64,000 nucleotides of DNA, taken from Termitomyces sp. T153 (lineage: Eukaryota > Basidiomycota > Agaricomycetes > Agaricales > Lyophyllaceae). The translations under genes were made by a program, and so were the position numbers. This document shows positions 39,001 through 51,223 of this stretch, in pieces (the stretch's first letter is position 1; every line of letters begins with the position of its first letter). The notes under the pieces were generated by a model. The model searched no databases, had not been told where the DNA came from, and was given only the letters and a program-made list of their open reading frames with translations. The stretch lies in contig JACKQL020000039.1 of assembly GCA_018296165.2 (NCBI GenBank), positions 186,001 to 250,000 of the forward strand, in the 5' to 3' direction.

Positions 39001-40721
39001 AAAATGCTGATACACTATCTGTGTAGTCATCAGGAAAAGGTCGCTTAGAAAACTTGGCCAAACATGGCCTGGGACCCCTGGGTTGAGGGACACATGGTGC
39101 CAAGGTGTTAGGTAGTATTGTGATCCCTAAACCCACAATGATCAATAAATACTAGGTAATTTCAGGATGAGTGCCTCAAGCTGAGTGAAACATATTCTGA
39201 TTTTGAATAACAAACGTGGTATCATACAGGCATTAGGAATCTTTGACAAAGCCAGGGACTTACCATGTTAATTTAACTTTACCAGGCAATATCACAGCCA
39301 CATGATGATGGTTTATCAGATATTCATATCGTCATGATAGGTCTAGAAAATGATTGAAACTATCTTACAACTAATCGTGCTTGTGCCAGTAAAGGTATGA
39401 TATATATATCTGCAACCTAAGTTTACCTGGGTTGACCTGATGTCGTTATCACAGTAAAAAACCACTGAAACATCCTCCTGAGATTCATTGTATATGGTGG
39501 CTAGTATGGTGGTTATTACTGAGTGTCTAACAGATACTCAATATCAAATTTAATCACAATGCTCTGTAGTTACATGTATAATTTCTTTCCATGAGTCACA
39601 GGCCCACGTAGTAGTCACAACGCATCAAATACATGACAAGATGCATCCTTCGCACTCAGGCCCCTGCTTTCACTCATGGATTGTGCCCATTCCCTCCATA
39701 TTGCTGATGCTGAATCCTGTTCCAGGCTTAGCATCTCCTATGCAGTACACCAACATTTGAACTTTCTTATGGGACATGTAGAAGCAGATCTGGCAAATGT
39801 TGTGAGGTATTTTAGGGAAGAAATTGGAGAAATCCAGAATAACATTCAAAGTGACAGTAAGTTAATTCACTATGCCACACTAGGGCCTAGTGGTAGTACT
39901 ATAGCTGCAATGCTAATCAATCCATCATTAGTCTTTGACATCACTCTTGACCTTGAACCCTCAGTGCACATGACACCACAGAAGCAATGGCATTCTAACA
40001 ACTCTAGTAGTATATCCACTCCCCATCTACCACTACTAGTATGTCACTCAGGCTTGAAACCAGAATCATTTTCACCCATCTGTGGCATTGACAGCCTCAT
40101 TGATAACTGAACTGGAATCGGATGAGGACAAGCCCTGGTTTGAAGGCTTACCTCTGGTAAATGACTTGGATGTCCCAAAGTTCTACTCCTCAACCACCAG
40201 TACTACTTCCACCTCTGAAAATATCATTGAAACAATTTCTAAAGCATCATAAGAAAAACTACAATGATCCAAAGCCCAATAGCTCTTCAAAATAATCCTC
40301 ATCATCATCCTCACCATCTTCTGAGTCAGCCAAATGATTATTGTCTTCATTATCTAGATTGCTGTCTTCTTTGAACAAATTTTTTGCAGTGAGACCTTCC
40401 TCTGACTCTGAGTCTGAGTCAGCTGCAGAGCCATCAGGCTCTGATTGTTGATGATCATCTGAGTCTTCAGAGGGTGAGTCAGACCAGTCAATGGAATACA
40501 ATTTATTAATCTCTTTTTGGAAGATTTGTGTTGTTTTGTATGTTATTCAGTGTCTGATTCCACCTGCTGTAAACCAGACAAACATATCTCTGTCTACAAA
40601 TCTAGATTTCTAATGCCAGTGATTCAAGTTCTACTGAATAGACTGACACTTACATGTCAATATAATATCATTCATAATCTGTGTCTCCCTCATTTGTTTG
40701 CCACATCACCAAAGGAGTCAG

Positions 40722-41360
40722 TTACTGATCAGTATGATCACCTGCTAATCTCAGGATCAAATGAACTGCACAGAGAATGTTGGCAGGATCAATAAATCCA
40801 ACAGCATTGTTGCCTTCCAAGAAACCAATTTGATGCAATTGTTTTGTGATAGGACTGGATTTGACTTCATAGTCGAGCCCATAACAACACTCCCAGAGAA
40901 ATTCCATTTGTTGAAACTGTCCACTTCTCAAGATTACCATCACATGAAATATCTTGATGATGCAAAAATACCAATATGGATGAAAGTTGCCATCCTCTTC
41001 ATCAGTGAGAAGCATGACATCAGACTGTTGACAAGGATTGATTGTGTCTTGATCATGTCAATTATCATAGGTGGTGTAGTTGACCCATAAAGTTTTGTGC
41101 TCATATATCCTCTGGTCCTTAATGATGAGCTTGCCTCGATATTCATCTGTGATTTCAACATTGTCAAAAAGGAGGCATGTCAACAAGTGATCAGTCAGCT
41201 TTGGCACAAATTCCTACCAGTGAAGCATGACAAGTTAGTGATGTTTTGCTGAATGTTCAACAATTTGGACTCATATTTATAGCAGGCTCCTCTTTGTTAT
41301 CCTTACACCATTGCAAAAGATTGATTGGCACTTGCCTGGTCTTTGATATATAGTGGTGAT
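40722..41360 (-). pseudogene. Plavaka-type transposase C-terminal remnant
   Basis: Read on the minus strand, one frame gives EFVPKLTDHLLTCLLFDNVE, then ITDEYRGKLIIKDQRIYEHK, WVNYTTYDN, a TGA stop, HDQDTINPCQQSDVMLL, FHPYWYFCIIKIFHVM, QMEFLWECCYGLD and LHQIGFLEGNNAVGFIDPANI. I recall this order (NYTTYD..RDQDSINPR, HPYWYAR..GIFH, MEFLWVRWFG, RIGF..FGFLDP) as the conserved tail of Plavaka (CACTA-like) elements in Agaricomycetes. The in-frame TGA falls where Arg is expected, consistent with CGA to TGA. The upstream frame is broken. Not functional. Confidence 0.62.
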
Positions 41361-42179
41361 CTTCAGGACTAGTCAGTGGTAAATCTTCCTCCTCAATGAC
41401 ATCTTGCATGGCTTGCAATCTTGCCTGTTGGCACTCCTGTTGAGCAATCTGTGCTTCAAATTGGTTTTTATTTGTTCAAGCATAAAACACCTTGACTCAT
41501 TTGTGTTCCATTTCACCCTATCAAGATGTTCAATTAATACTGCCAAAGAAGGTGATCACAACTTACAATTTGAGTTGAGTAAGAATCAGTGGTTCCATAA
41601 CGTCAAATAGCATGTGGATAATGCACCAATGAATGGATTTTTGGTGTATTAAGTGTGAAAGACTTTTGTTTATCTGATGGCATCATAGAGTCAGATACAG
41701 CAGTTGATTTCTTAGTTTTCCCTAATTTTTTGATGTAATGGCAGCTTTGAATTTTTTTGCTGTCAAGGCAGCTTTCCATCATGCAGCAGTATTAGTCTCT
41801 TTGGGGGTTTCACATGTATCAAAACAAGGGCAGACTTTGAGTGCAAAAATGCAAAGATGTCAAGTCAGATCTGCTGTCAGGCCATAGAAGACTTTTAGAG
41901 ACCAGTCAGTATGTAAATGCATCTTTGCTGAAGCATGCCAGGATCCCATGACAAATAATAAGTTTTGAATTATTTGGTTGACCTTGGGGCTAGTTTTTTT
42001 GAAAAGGCCTTTGAAGCAAGGCATTGCTGTTTAATGATCAGCAAAGTCTATCAGTACTCAACTAGAAATGGATGAAAAACAATACTTGTACCTGCAATAA
42101 GTCTTCAAAATCTCTAGCAGCAAAGCTGTGCATTTCCAATACATTGTTGTGGAATCATTGAATTGTTGAGCATCCAAAT

Positions 42180-43330
42180 TGTCATGACCTGTTCCCTGAA
42201 GCCCCATACATCGCCCAACAAACCCCTGTCCCCCTGGAACCCCCCCCTGATGCTTTGTTGAACTTCCCCAGCACTCTGCGCCTACTCCGGCTAACTCCAA
42301 CGCATTCTTGGCTAACTCCAACAGCCCCCTGGCCAACTCCGACATCTTCCCCGCAGCCGCTGGCACTTCCCCTGGACTTCCTGAGCCCCTGGGACCACTC
42401 CCCTGCTGTGCCTGACCCCATTACACATCATCAACTCAACACCCTGGCTCCCCTGACTTACCCTGGGGTATCACGACAACCTTGGAATGGACCATGTCAC
42501 AATTGATCCCATCAACATATCAATGCAGCCCACCCTCCGGTTGTAACCGACACCTGTCGACTCCATTGAGCTCCGCCAAGCCCCGCCACCACAGCTGATG
42601 TCCCCGGAGCTCTTCAGTAGTCAGTATATAAGACATAGAGTAGCTCCTCGTACTCTAGTCTTGAGATTAACCACCTACTTACCAGCCTTTCCTGATGTGT
42701 TTCTAATTGTTTCTTCTCATGTTTTGTGTCCCATGTCTCATTTTCCCTATTCTCAGTCTCCTGGTCTTATCTCGCCTCTATTCCATTGTCTTTTCGTTAT
42801 CATTCTGTGTCTCCACCTGAATCTATTCTTGTTCTCATCTTGTCTTTGTCTCATTCTGTTCGACTCTGTCTTGTCTCGTTTGATTCTGTCTATCATGTTC
42901 AAGTCCTCTCGACCATAACATCCTCATGAACTCCGCAGTTACAATTATGAACCTCCAACACTCTCTACCAACCCTGGACCCTGCTATATGCTCGGCTCTG
43001 AACCCCATCAATCCCTGTTGATCCCCCGTCAGAACTCTGGCTCCGCTCCTGTCATGCACATAGCCTCCACCTCCTCTGCACCCACAATGCTCACACATGG
43101 ACTATGCCTGAACCCCGCCAAGCCCATCCCCCCTCCCCGCAACTCATCCTCCACTCCTCCGGACCTCCCTGGACTTACCCAGATCAATTTCCTCTGGCTA
43201 TCCTCACAGGTCCCCAGTGTTTGGAACACCTCCGAGTGCCCAGTTGTCAGTGCAGGGAATTGCGTCCACCTAGTAAGGACTCACCCAGTGTATCTGAGCC
43301 CCCGTGGTCAGCGGAATCTGACATGGGCAT
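42180..43330. mobile_element. CpG-normal insert in the island, with an LTR-like segment
   Basis: CG dinucleotides reappear abruptly at about 42190 and vanish again after about 43330, and the sequence is C-rich on the plus strand. A segment at about 42495-42920 has LTR-like features: it begins TGTCACAATT, has a TATA-like box (CAGTATATAAGACATAGAG, near 42619), a pyrimidine-rich downstream region and ends CCATAACA. A short 3-copy motif GCTAACTCCAAC / GCCAACTCCGAC lies at 42288-42345. No reverse transcriptase or integrase is visible and I could not define a target duplication. Confidence 0.45.
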
Positions 43331-46300
43331 TCAATACCATTGTCACTCTGGACTTCATGATACCAAAGTACTTGGTAAAGTTTTGCATGGACATGGATGG
43401 CAAAGATTATACAAGAGTGATCTCTGGAATTTTGTAAATTTGGTATGCATATCCTAAACTATTTTTACCTTATGATATATTAACAGCCATCATCTTAATT
43501 TGTAAAAGGAGCAACAAGTGCCTGAACATCTGATACTCACAAGGTCAAGGACTCAATCATGATGCTCATGCAGAATGCATCTCTCTGATACCTACTTTCA
43601 ACTATTATCATTCCTTTGCCCAATCAGAAGTGCAATAGAGGGTTTAATCATGTTGATACCAGCTTACTTATATGCCCTGCATTTTTGGCTTGGAGATACA
43701 ACAACATGTAAGCTTAATTTTTTTCCCTACTCTCTTTTCATCATTTTCTTTTCAGATACTGTGTCTTATTATGCAATGGTAAAGTAGAAGTGATGGCCCA
43801 TGACTTCCCTCTGTTTATGTATGACAATACCTGATGTTTCCTCACTAGTCCCACAGGCTTCCTAGATGAGGCTGAATAGGGTGGTCAGAACAGTTAGGTC
43901 AAGGGCAAGCTTGATGATGAGAATGACAAGGAATATGAACAGATCATGCAAGGTTTATGCTGAGGTGCCCTCATCATTGATGTACATTCATTTCATAGTA
44001 TCATTTACATGCTAATCATCTCACAGGTTTGTCAATATATGTTATTTGGGTCAGGGATCAATTGATCCAAGAAATATTCAACCAAGCACCTGATCACCAA
44101 TAAATATAGTATCACTAATATGACAGCAGAGATAGTAGCATATGCAGTGGCTTAGGTATTCATTCTATCCTATGTATTTGATGTCTTGGCTGATTTGACC
44201 ATGCATAGGCAAGGTTTGGACTAAGTTCATCAATGGCATGGAACATGGAGGAGGGTCTTTTCAATTTTACTGACTTCTATTACAATGTCCTATTGTTGTT
44301 CACCCCTCATGACAGCAAATGGGCATGCAAAACCCTTGAGTTCTGGAAATCATTCTTGTTTTTGTTTTCATTTGTTTGATGATGATCAACTCTTTTCAGT
44401 TTGTTTTATGGTGGGATGGTACTATTTGGGTCAAGCACAAAGTGGGCACTCCTGCTCCCAAGGCAAAAAACAACATCTCTCACCTCAAGAAAGCTCATAA
44501 GGCCTATCTTGAGAAGGAAAGGGCACAAGCTTGTGATGCAGAACAGTGCTGACAGGAGGAACAGCAGACACATCATTCAAAATGCAAGCCTCAGCAGGCA
44601 GAGAGTTCCACTCATCAACCAGTTCAACACCTACACATGGAAAGTGAGACTCCAGAAGAAAATAATGCTCCTAAAGAAGGTGGGGATGACTACAAGGCAG
44701 GCAGTAGCCACAATGCAGTTGACGACACTGTTGACAATCACAATCACAATGATGTCCACTCCAGTGAAGATGATGCCAAATCTGGTGACAAGCCCCACTT
44801 TAAAGGAAAAGGACAAAGCAAAAACTGACAGACTGGATACTTGGACTGACATCTGGTGGCAATCATGTTTTTTGTGTGGACATGGACTTTAAGTTCATCC
44901 TTATATCAATTTTGGTGACTTGTAAGTAATATTCGATGGACTTGGACTTTTACTATGACTTGGACTTCAAGTGCTTTCACTCTGCTCTGCCCTCACACTT
45001 TGCTATGTGTTCTTATACTGCTCACATCAACTGTTTTTATGTTATTCAATTTGCTCTGGACTGTAATGTGCTACTTATAATATGCTCACATCAACTTGTA
45101 TGTTTATTATGTACTGTACTGTTTTATGCACTGGTATGCTTTCCAGCCTCTTGTACTTATTTTTGTAATGGCTACTTATGGAATGTACACCTGCATATCA
45201 TATGTTTATGAGGGAAAGAAATGTTCATATTGGTATTATTGTTATAGTAGAATAATGAGAAGGAGCACAGGAAATGACTCTCAGAGGTTGGCAAAATTCA
45301 TGAGGTACATATCTTATGAGCCAGGTAGGAATCTCATCCCATAGTGCAAGTCAGGTAGTAATCCCATCCCACAAGGCTCTTGTAAATCCACTTACTTTGT
45401 ACTATCTTGTTCCACCAAGATAAGTTCAAGATAAGGATAACAGGACTTCCAGACTATGCCATTATGACATGACTTCTATATAAGTGGCTTGAGGTTGGTA
45501 TAAGTACCTTTATATGGCCAAGTTTGCTATGTGATGATGTGCTCCTATACCACCTAGTGCCATGCAGGAAACCTAACAAGAGGACCTAACACTAGTCACT
45601 AGATAGGGTAGCTGGCAGTAGGAAGTTGATAGATGAGGGTGAGTCAGTAACTGTCCCAGAGAACTAGAGTGAATGGGGGTGTGTGTGGAGTGCAAAGTGG
45701 AAAGAGTCATTATCATTAGCCTGAGTCGCTAGATGGTAACAAAAGATTGCTAATGAGAGAAAGGGAAAACAAATGAAGGTGAAAGAGTTGCTAAGGAAGA
45801 GTGGACTTAAGCAGTAAAAGAAGAGTGGGGTAGAGAAAAGGGGAAGTGACAGCAAAAGATGGAAATGGAGACAAACTCAAACTAGTTGCTAGCCATAGTT
45901 GCTAATGTTGCTAAGTTGAGATAAATGCTAAGGGCACCCACAATTGGTACCACACAGAGTCACAGTTGAAGTCAACAAGACTGTCACTAAGTCATTATTG
46001 ATGGTGAGAGAGAGATAAAGAGCAAAGTGAAATCTCAAGCTGGTAAGCTTAGAGATAGAGGGGGAACTGTACTCTGTTTGTTTGATAATGTGGTCTCTAT
46101 GTACAGGCAGTATTTATACTGTTCATATAGTATGGGAAAAGAAATCATAGTTGCCTCTAGCAATGGCATCTGCCAAAGTGCTTATGATGCATACAAGGTG
46201 TCAATCTGTAACCAAGTAAAAAAAATAAGCAAAGTCAATGTAATGCATAAAGGTAATTAATTGCAAGAAAAGAGCGAGTCTGATGTCAATACCTGAAGTG

Positions 46301-47500
46301 TAAACACCATTCAAATATGTTTGTAAGCTCAACAAGAAAAATGATAAGTAAAAAATCACACAACTGTCAATATATCCCTTTTTGGTGGGAAAGCTATGTT
46401 GTTGCCCAGAAAGTTGCTAGTGATCATTGCTAAGAAAGGTCCCGGCCTTGTCATTCTAGACCCAGAGTCTATACTCCACATGATGTGGCTCATGATCAAT
46501 AAGTGTCATGGTTGCTAAAATCCCATGCAAAGTCTATGTTGTTCCAGACCTTGTGGCTAGGCCTCACATGCTGAGTGTTATGACCTGTGCCATGTCAAAC
46601 TAATCAGCTGCTGTCCAGTCAGAAATGCCAAAAATGGTGCTCAGCAACAAGTGGGTCTTTTCAGCAACTTTTTTCTAATGCCATATCCAAATGAGGATGG
46701 TTCCTTTCAAGATTTGAGTTTAAATAAATAGATATGTATGGTCATAAAGTAGATCCAAAGTAAAGGCAAGAGCTTGAGTAATATGGAAATACAGAGTCAA
46801 GTCATCACAAAATTTCTGGAGAAGATGTGTGTCATCATGTGTAGAGCTCCTTGCTTGATCCAGTGAACATCATCACTATGGATATCATGGTGAAAGAACC
46901 ATGAAATATCCTTCACATATCTCTGGGCTTTCACATACTTGTAATAGACTGTGAGGTGCAGCACTTTCAAATCCCCCATATCAAGTTTTTTTGGCAGGTC
47001 TTTACCAGAACAGATGAGCTGGATGAATAGACAAGTGCTTTTTTGATGCCATCTCAGATGTCTGAGTTACATATGCAATGTGACAGATAACACATAGAAA
47101 TTCAAGTACATCAAATGATAATTACTCATCTTCAAGTGATGGGTCAAAACCATAAATGTAATGTATATTTGAGACAGTGTCTTTCTTTCCTGGTCTGTAA
47201 GATCAGGAGCCAAATTAGCCATACCAATGTCTTTTAAACTTTCCTCATGGGTAAACATCATCTCAAGGGCACTACTCTGGAGAACTTGAGGATATGGCAG
47301 TGCAGCTTCTACAGCTGCTAAGAGTAGCCAGGATTGGGGACCATCATACTGAACATTATTTTCCTCCAGAATTTTTGCATGAGCTATGTCAAGTAAATTT
47401 TGACAAAGTACATGCTGGATATTCTCATCAGAAAAAAAAACCTCCAGCACAAGTCATAATCACCACACATTATGGAGATCCTGGAAACTTTTTTGGAAAG

Positions 47501-47560
47501 ATCCCTGTGTTTGGCCTCAATATCCCTGTATTTGGCCTCAATATCCCTGTGTTTGGCTTA
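47501..47560. repeat. 21-bp tandem repeat, three copies
   Basis: Unit ATCCCTGTGTTTGGCCTCAAT at 47501-47521, repeated with one change at 47522-47542 and partly at 47543-47560. In the plus-strand frame it encodes a repeated IPVFGLN heptad, but the frame is not a supported gene. Confidence 0.85.
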
Positions 47561-48569
47561 ATCTTCAAAACCTTCTTGGAAAGAGATGCCAGCAATACTG
47601 AATTACAGTCAGCTACTCAGTGAAGGTGAAAAGGAGAGTAGGTGTATACTTTTTTTTCCTTCTTTGCTTTTACTAGCCTGAGCCTGCTGTTCAGCCTTAG
47701 TCATGATTACAACATTCTCCATGGTCACCAGCCACCCATGAGCTGCATCTTCTGACATGTTGATAAGGAAAGGAGGTTAAGAGTCTTTTGAGACCCTTGA
47801 TGATGCTAACAGGAAGGGGATTTTTGTCAGCTATAAGTTCCTGGAACTGTTTTTTCTGGTCTTTTAAAAGCAAGTAAGATATTGGTTGTCAGAAGTTTGG
47901 CAAGGGAAAAAGCATACAGTCTCTGATACTAGCAGCATTATCCTGGCACGTATAGTTGGCGTCCTTAATAACTTTGCAATACCACTTCTTGATGGGTTCC
48001 AAGACCTCTCTCGAGGCTGTCTCAAGTGATGTGTTGAGTAAGAAAGTTTTACAATGTGACGGAGTAGGAATGACCAGCCCCATGAACCCTGACTGAATGT
48101 TGGCTCAGCTGGTGGTTCAGCAGGTGGCTGAGACATATCTAAGTAAGATGTGATGATGATTGTTGATCTAATCTAAGACATGACAGATAGTGCCATGCAA
48201 TAAGTCGAGGCCTAGGTACTTACAGCCTCGGATGCGTGGTCAATTACAATGAGCAACTGAGGCTGACTAGCAGGACAACAACAATTGAGATAATTGAGAA
48301 ATATGTATGAAAGCCAGATCGGCCAAGCTTCAAGCTTCAAGGCTGCCCGCTGACCCGGCTACTCATACTCCTTGTAGAAAACAATGATATGAATTGTGTC
48401 ATGTACTTAAGTCTATGTAAAGTATGCTGGTGCTCAGAAGGTTTAATGTAGTATCTACGAAAACCATTATGGTAACAAGTATGAGAACAAATGTGATGTG
48501 TGCAACAAACGAAAGCTGATGGAGAGAATGAGACTGATCATTACAGCAACAGAATGAGGGAAGTAAGGA

Positions 48570-50090
48570 ATATACCTGCCAGGCGACGCTCTGGATTGAA
48601 GAACAGTAACTAGGTTTGCCTTCTCCGAAGTGAGATGGTCAACCAGGCGAACCAAACCATCCATTGTTACTTTCCGATCTTCTTTATTTAATTCGATCGA
48701 CGGTGCAAGAAATGACCAACTTTGAGTTGTATAATAGTCTGAGAGAGGTCAAGCTTCTCAAGTGCCTCTGCAATCTTACGGTACTCAGGTTTTGAGTCAA
48801 TTTGCACCAAGGAATCCAATGATTGTATGCGGCATTCTACAGTGGAGTTCGGCGAAGCTTCTGCAATATCCACGAGAGCAGCAGACTTGGCGATGCGAGC
48901 CCGCACAGCCCAGTAGAAGTGTCTTCGAGCGTTCTCCCAGATCGTGGGTTTGGCGAACCTGTCCGACTAGAAATGCGGATGTCACCATTGGGACAAAATG
49001 GCAAAGGACGAAAAACGAACTCACTCTCGTGGAGATCGGCCTATAGAAGCGCAATTTGTCTATATGTCAGTTGCGAAAAATGTCTCTCATTTGGCCAATT
49101 CAGCACCTGGCATTGCTTTCTCCTCCGGCGTCTTGAACGGGTCCTTCGTATCACGCTTGAGAGAAGCATACGATGAGTCAAGACACTCCATGAGGGCCAG
49201 GATTTCTTTCACGAAGCATCTTAATCTCGACAATACCCTCAGGTTCGAGAACACTAGCACGAGTATCGACGTCAGCGTACATCTCGAGTTGATATACAGA
49301 TCAAAAATTTGGGAGCAGTGTAAACGAAGACGGGTTGCTTGTAGCTTGAAAAGCCGTCGACAATTTTCGATCCTTGTTTGAGCACTTCATCACACATGTC
49401 CTGTTGACCACCTGAAAATGCATGCCAGATAGCGAAGATGATCACAGGAAGCCCCTCGCGATTGAAATCGAAGACAGCTTGAGCAGTCTTGTAGGCAGAG
49501 TTAAGATAGCAGACCTAGCCAGCTTCATGATGCGCCGCTCAAAGGAAGCGGGATCAGCACGGTCAGCCGGTACGATACATTCGATGGTACATGTTTCAAC
49601 AGCAATAACACCCATAGGAATGCCTCCAAGGCGAGCGCGTCCGACGACGATAGTTTGTGCCCATCCGCTGAATGTCTCCTGGAATGATTCCTTGTCGAAG
49701 AGTCCCGATGACAACTTTGATGATTGGTCATCGGCCTTGCCTTCGATGAACCACCGTGGATCGTAGACACCTTTTGGAGGCGTATAATCAATGTCACGAT
49801 CCCAGCTATCTGCGATCTCCCGCACAGGCAAGGGATCACCTTCGAACTCAGGGATATGGGATAACCCCTCGAATCACTGCTCACCGTGGGGTTTGACACA
49901 CCGTTCTTGTGCATCAAATCTGTGTGCCACCGAGTCGCAAGTTGGAGGTGTAGACTTCACGGCCAAGGACTTTATTGAGGGCACCTGCACCAGTGAGAAT
50001 GATAGGTTGTCCCTCGACCTGTACTGCGCGTTCGCCGAGAGAACGAATTAAGCTCCGATACCAACAGAGCGTGCGGGCCGGGGAGTTTTT
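48570..50090 (-). pseudogene. ACC1: Broken copy of the acetyl-CoA carboxylase C-terminal carboxyltransferase region
   Basis: Pieces of the Acc1 carboxyltransferase domain appear in order on the minus strand but in different frames. They are ARSVGIGAY / [159 protein letters not shown] and MDGLVRLVDHLTSEKAN. Several frameshifts, an internal deletion after SNPT, and stops separate them, and everything upstream of the carboxyltransferase half (biotin carboxylase, carrier) is absent. It lies between the repeat island and an inverted-repeat element. No poly(A) tract is seen at the 3' end, so a retrocopy origin is not shown. It cannot make an active enzyme; an intact ACC1 must exist elsewhere. Confidence 0.88.
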
Positions 50091-50483
50091 CTGTGCTGCC
50101 ACTGGGCCCCAATACTCCCTGGTCTAAGTGATCCCCACCCTGGGGATTACAGAAGTTATTTGTGAAGATTCTTGATATAGAGTCATGGCCTCAGAATAGG
50201 AGTTGGCTGGTAGTGGATGGGAACATCGAGCAGGTGTACGGGCCAGTAGACCCATTGCCAGGCCCGTTCTCGCGGTTGATCATATGCCCACAGTCCTCTT
50301 CTACTGTTCTGGCATAATCGACCCCGCTTGCTGTGATTCTGGCTTCGTGCTGCGGTCACTGTTCTTCAGCATACGTGAACTGACCTCTGATTGAGGACGT
50401 AAGATACTTAGAGCTCATGGCAAAACGCAATAATGTCACGTGCCAAAGCGTGATTCTGCGTGACACGAAAATCCTAATGACAT

Positions 50484-51094
50484 GGGGGCTCAATTCTTCA
50501 TTCAATTTGTTCAGTTCACATTTTTTGACGCTGCAGGCATTCAGAAATTTTTGTGAACTCCAAATGAAGAATTGAGTGTACCCATTCACAACAGTTTGCA
50601 ATTTTCATTTAGCGACTTTTTTGCTAGCACGGTTTGAAATCATTCTCCTCGGCAAGAACTATTTTTCACAACACAGAGCATTTGACTCATCATGTTTGTC
50701 CTCTGTGTTGTTTGAGACCACCTATGTAATTATGTTTTTCCTAGTTTGCAGTTTTGTATAATTTCGGATACTTCATAGAGAGCTCACTCGCAATTTGAGG
50801 TTGTTCCTGAATTGATTGCAAAATTTTGCTGAGCCCCTCTCTTTTGCGACGTCCGGAGTGTCATAAAGTTGAGTAGTTCAGACTGAATAATATTATCAGT
50901 TACAGATCTTTTAGGCATGTCAGTTGTCGACAGTCAATATTGATTACATCTACTTGATCCCGTATTCAATGATCTCCTTGGATTAGACGGATTGCAAGCT
51001 TGATCGTTTGCCGGCTTTTCGGCACTTTATCGGGCGTTGCTTGAATTCTCTCAAAAAATGTGAACTGAACGAACTGAACAAAGAATTGAGCACC
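50484..51094. mobile_element. Possible MITE with 45-bp inverted repeats
   Basis: Left end 50484-50528 and the reverse complement of 51051-51094 share GCTCAATTCTT, then TTCA, then GTTCAGTTCACATTTTTTGA in the same order; internal differences are transitions. A further, partly matching inverted copy (ACTCAATTCTTCATT read in reverse) lies at 50544-50583, so the left end can also fold as a 100-bp hairpin. The interior has no coding frame. No target duplication could be defined. Confidence 0.55.
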
Positions 51095-51223
51095 TAGTAA
51101 CACTACATACTCATAGCTCGCTTACGAGATGATCAGCAGCCACAAATGGTATTACTTAGTATGGATTAACATATTGATGAGATAAAAACCCTGTACATCA
51201 TGCAAGTCCAGACTGCAATGGTC

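Larger units (their letters stand above)
39001..48180. mobile_element. Decayed, CpG-depleted transposable-element island
   Basis: About 9 kb without any intact gene. Frames are short, broken and repeat-like. By eye the sequence outside the 42.18-43.33 kb insert contains only a couple of dozen CG dinucleotides in about 8 kb, while the flanking genes carry one to several per 60 bases. A Plavaka-like transposase remnant lies at 40722-41360. Other fragments have transposon-like character without a firm family: minus-strand frames at 47067-47450 and 47864-48136, and plus-strand frames around 39676-40110 and 44401-44827. The last ends in an acidic, His/Asp-rich tail. Confidence 0.8.

Noticed and set aside
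42495..42920. Firm call of a solo LTR
   Set aside because: TG..CA ends and a TATA box are present, but no target duplication, no primer-binding site and no second copy in the window; kept only as LTR-like.
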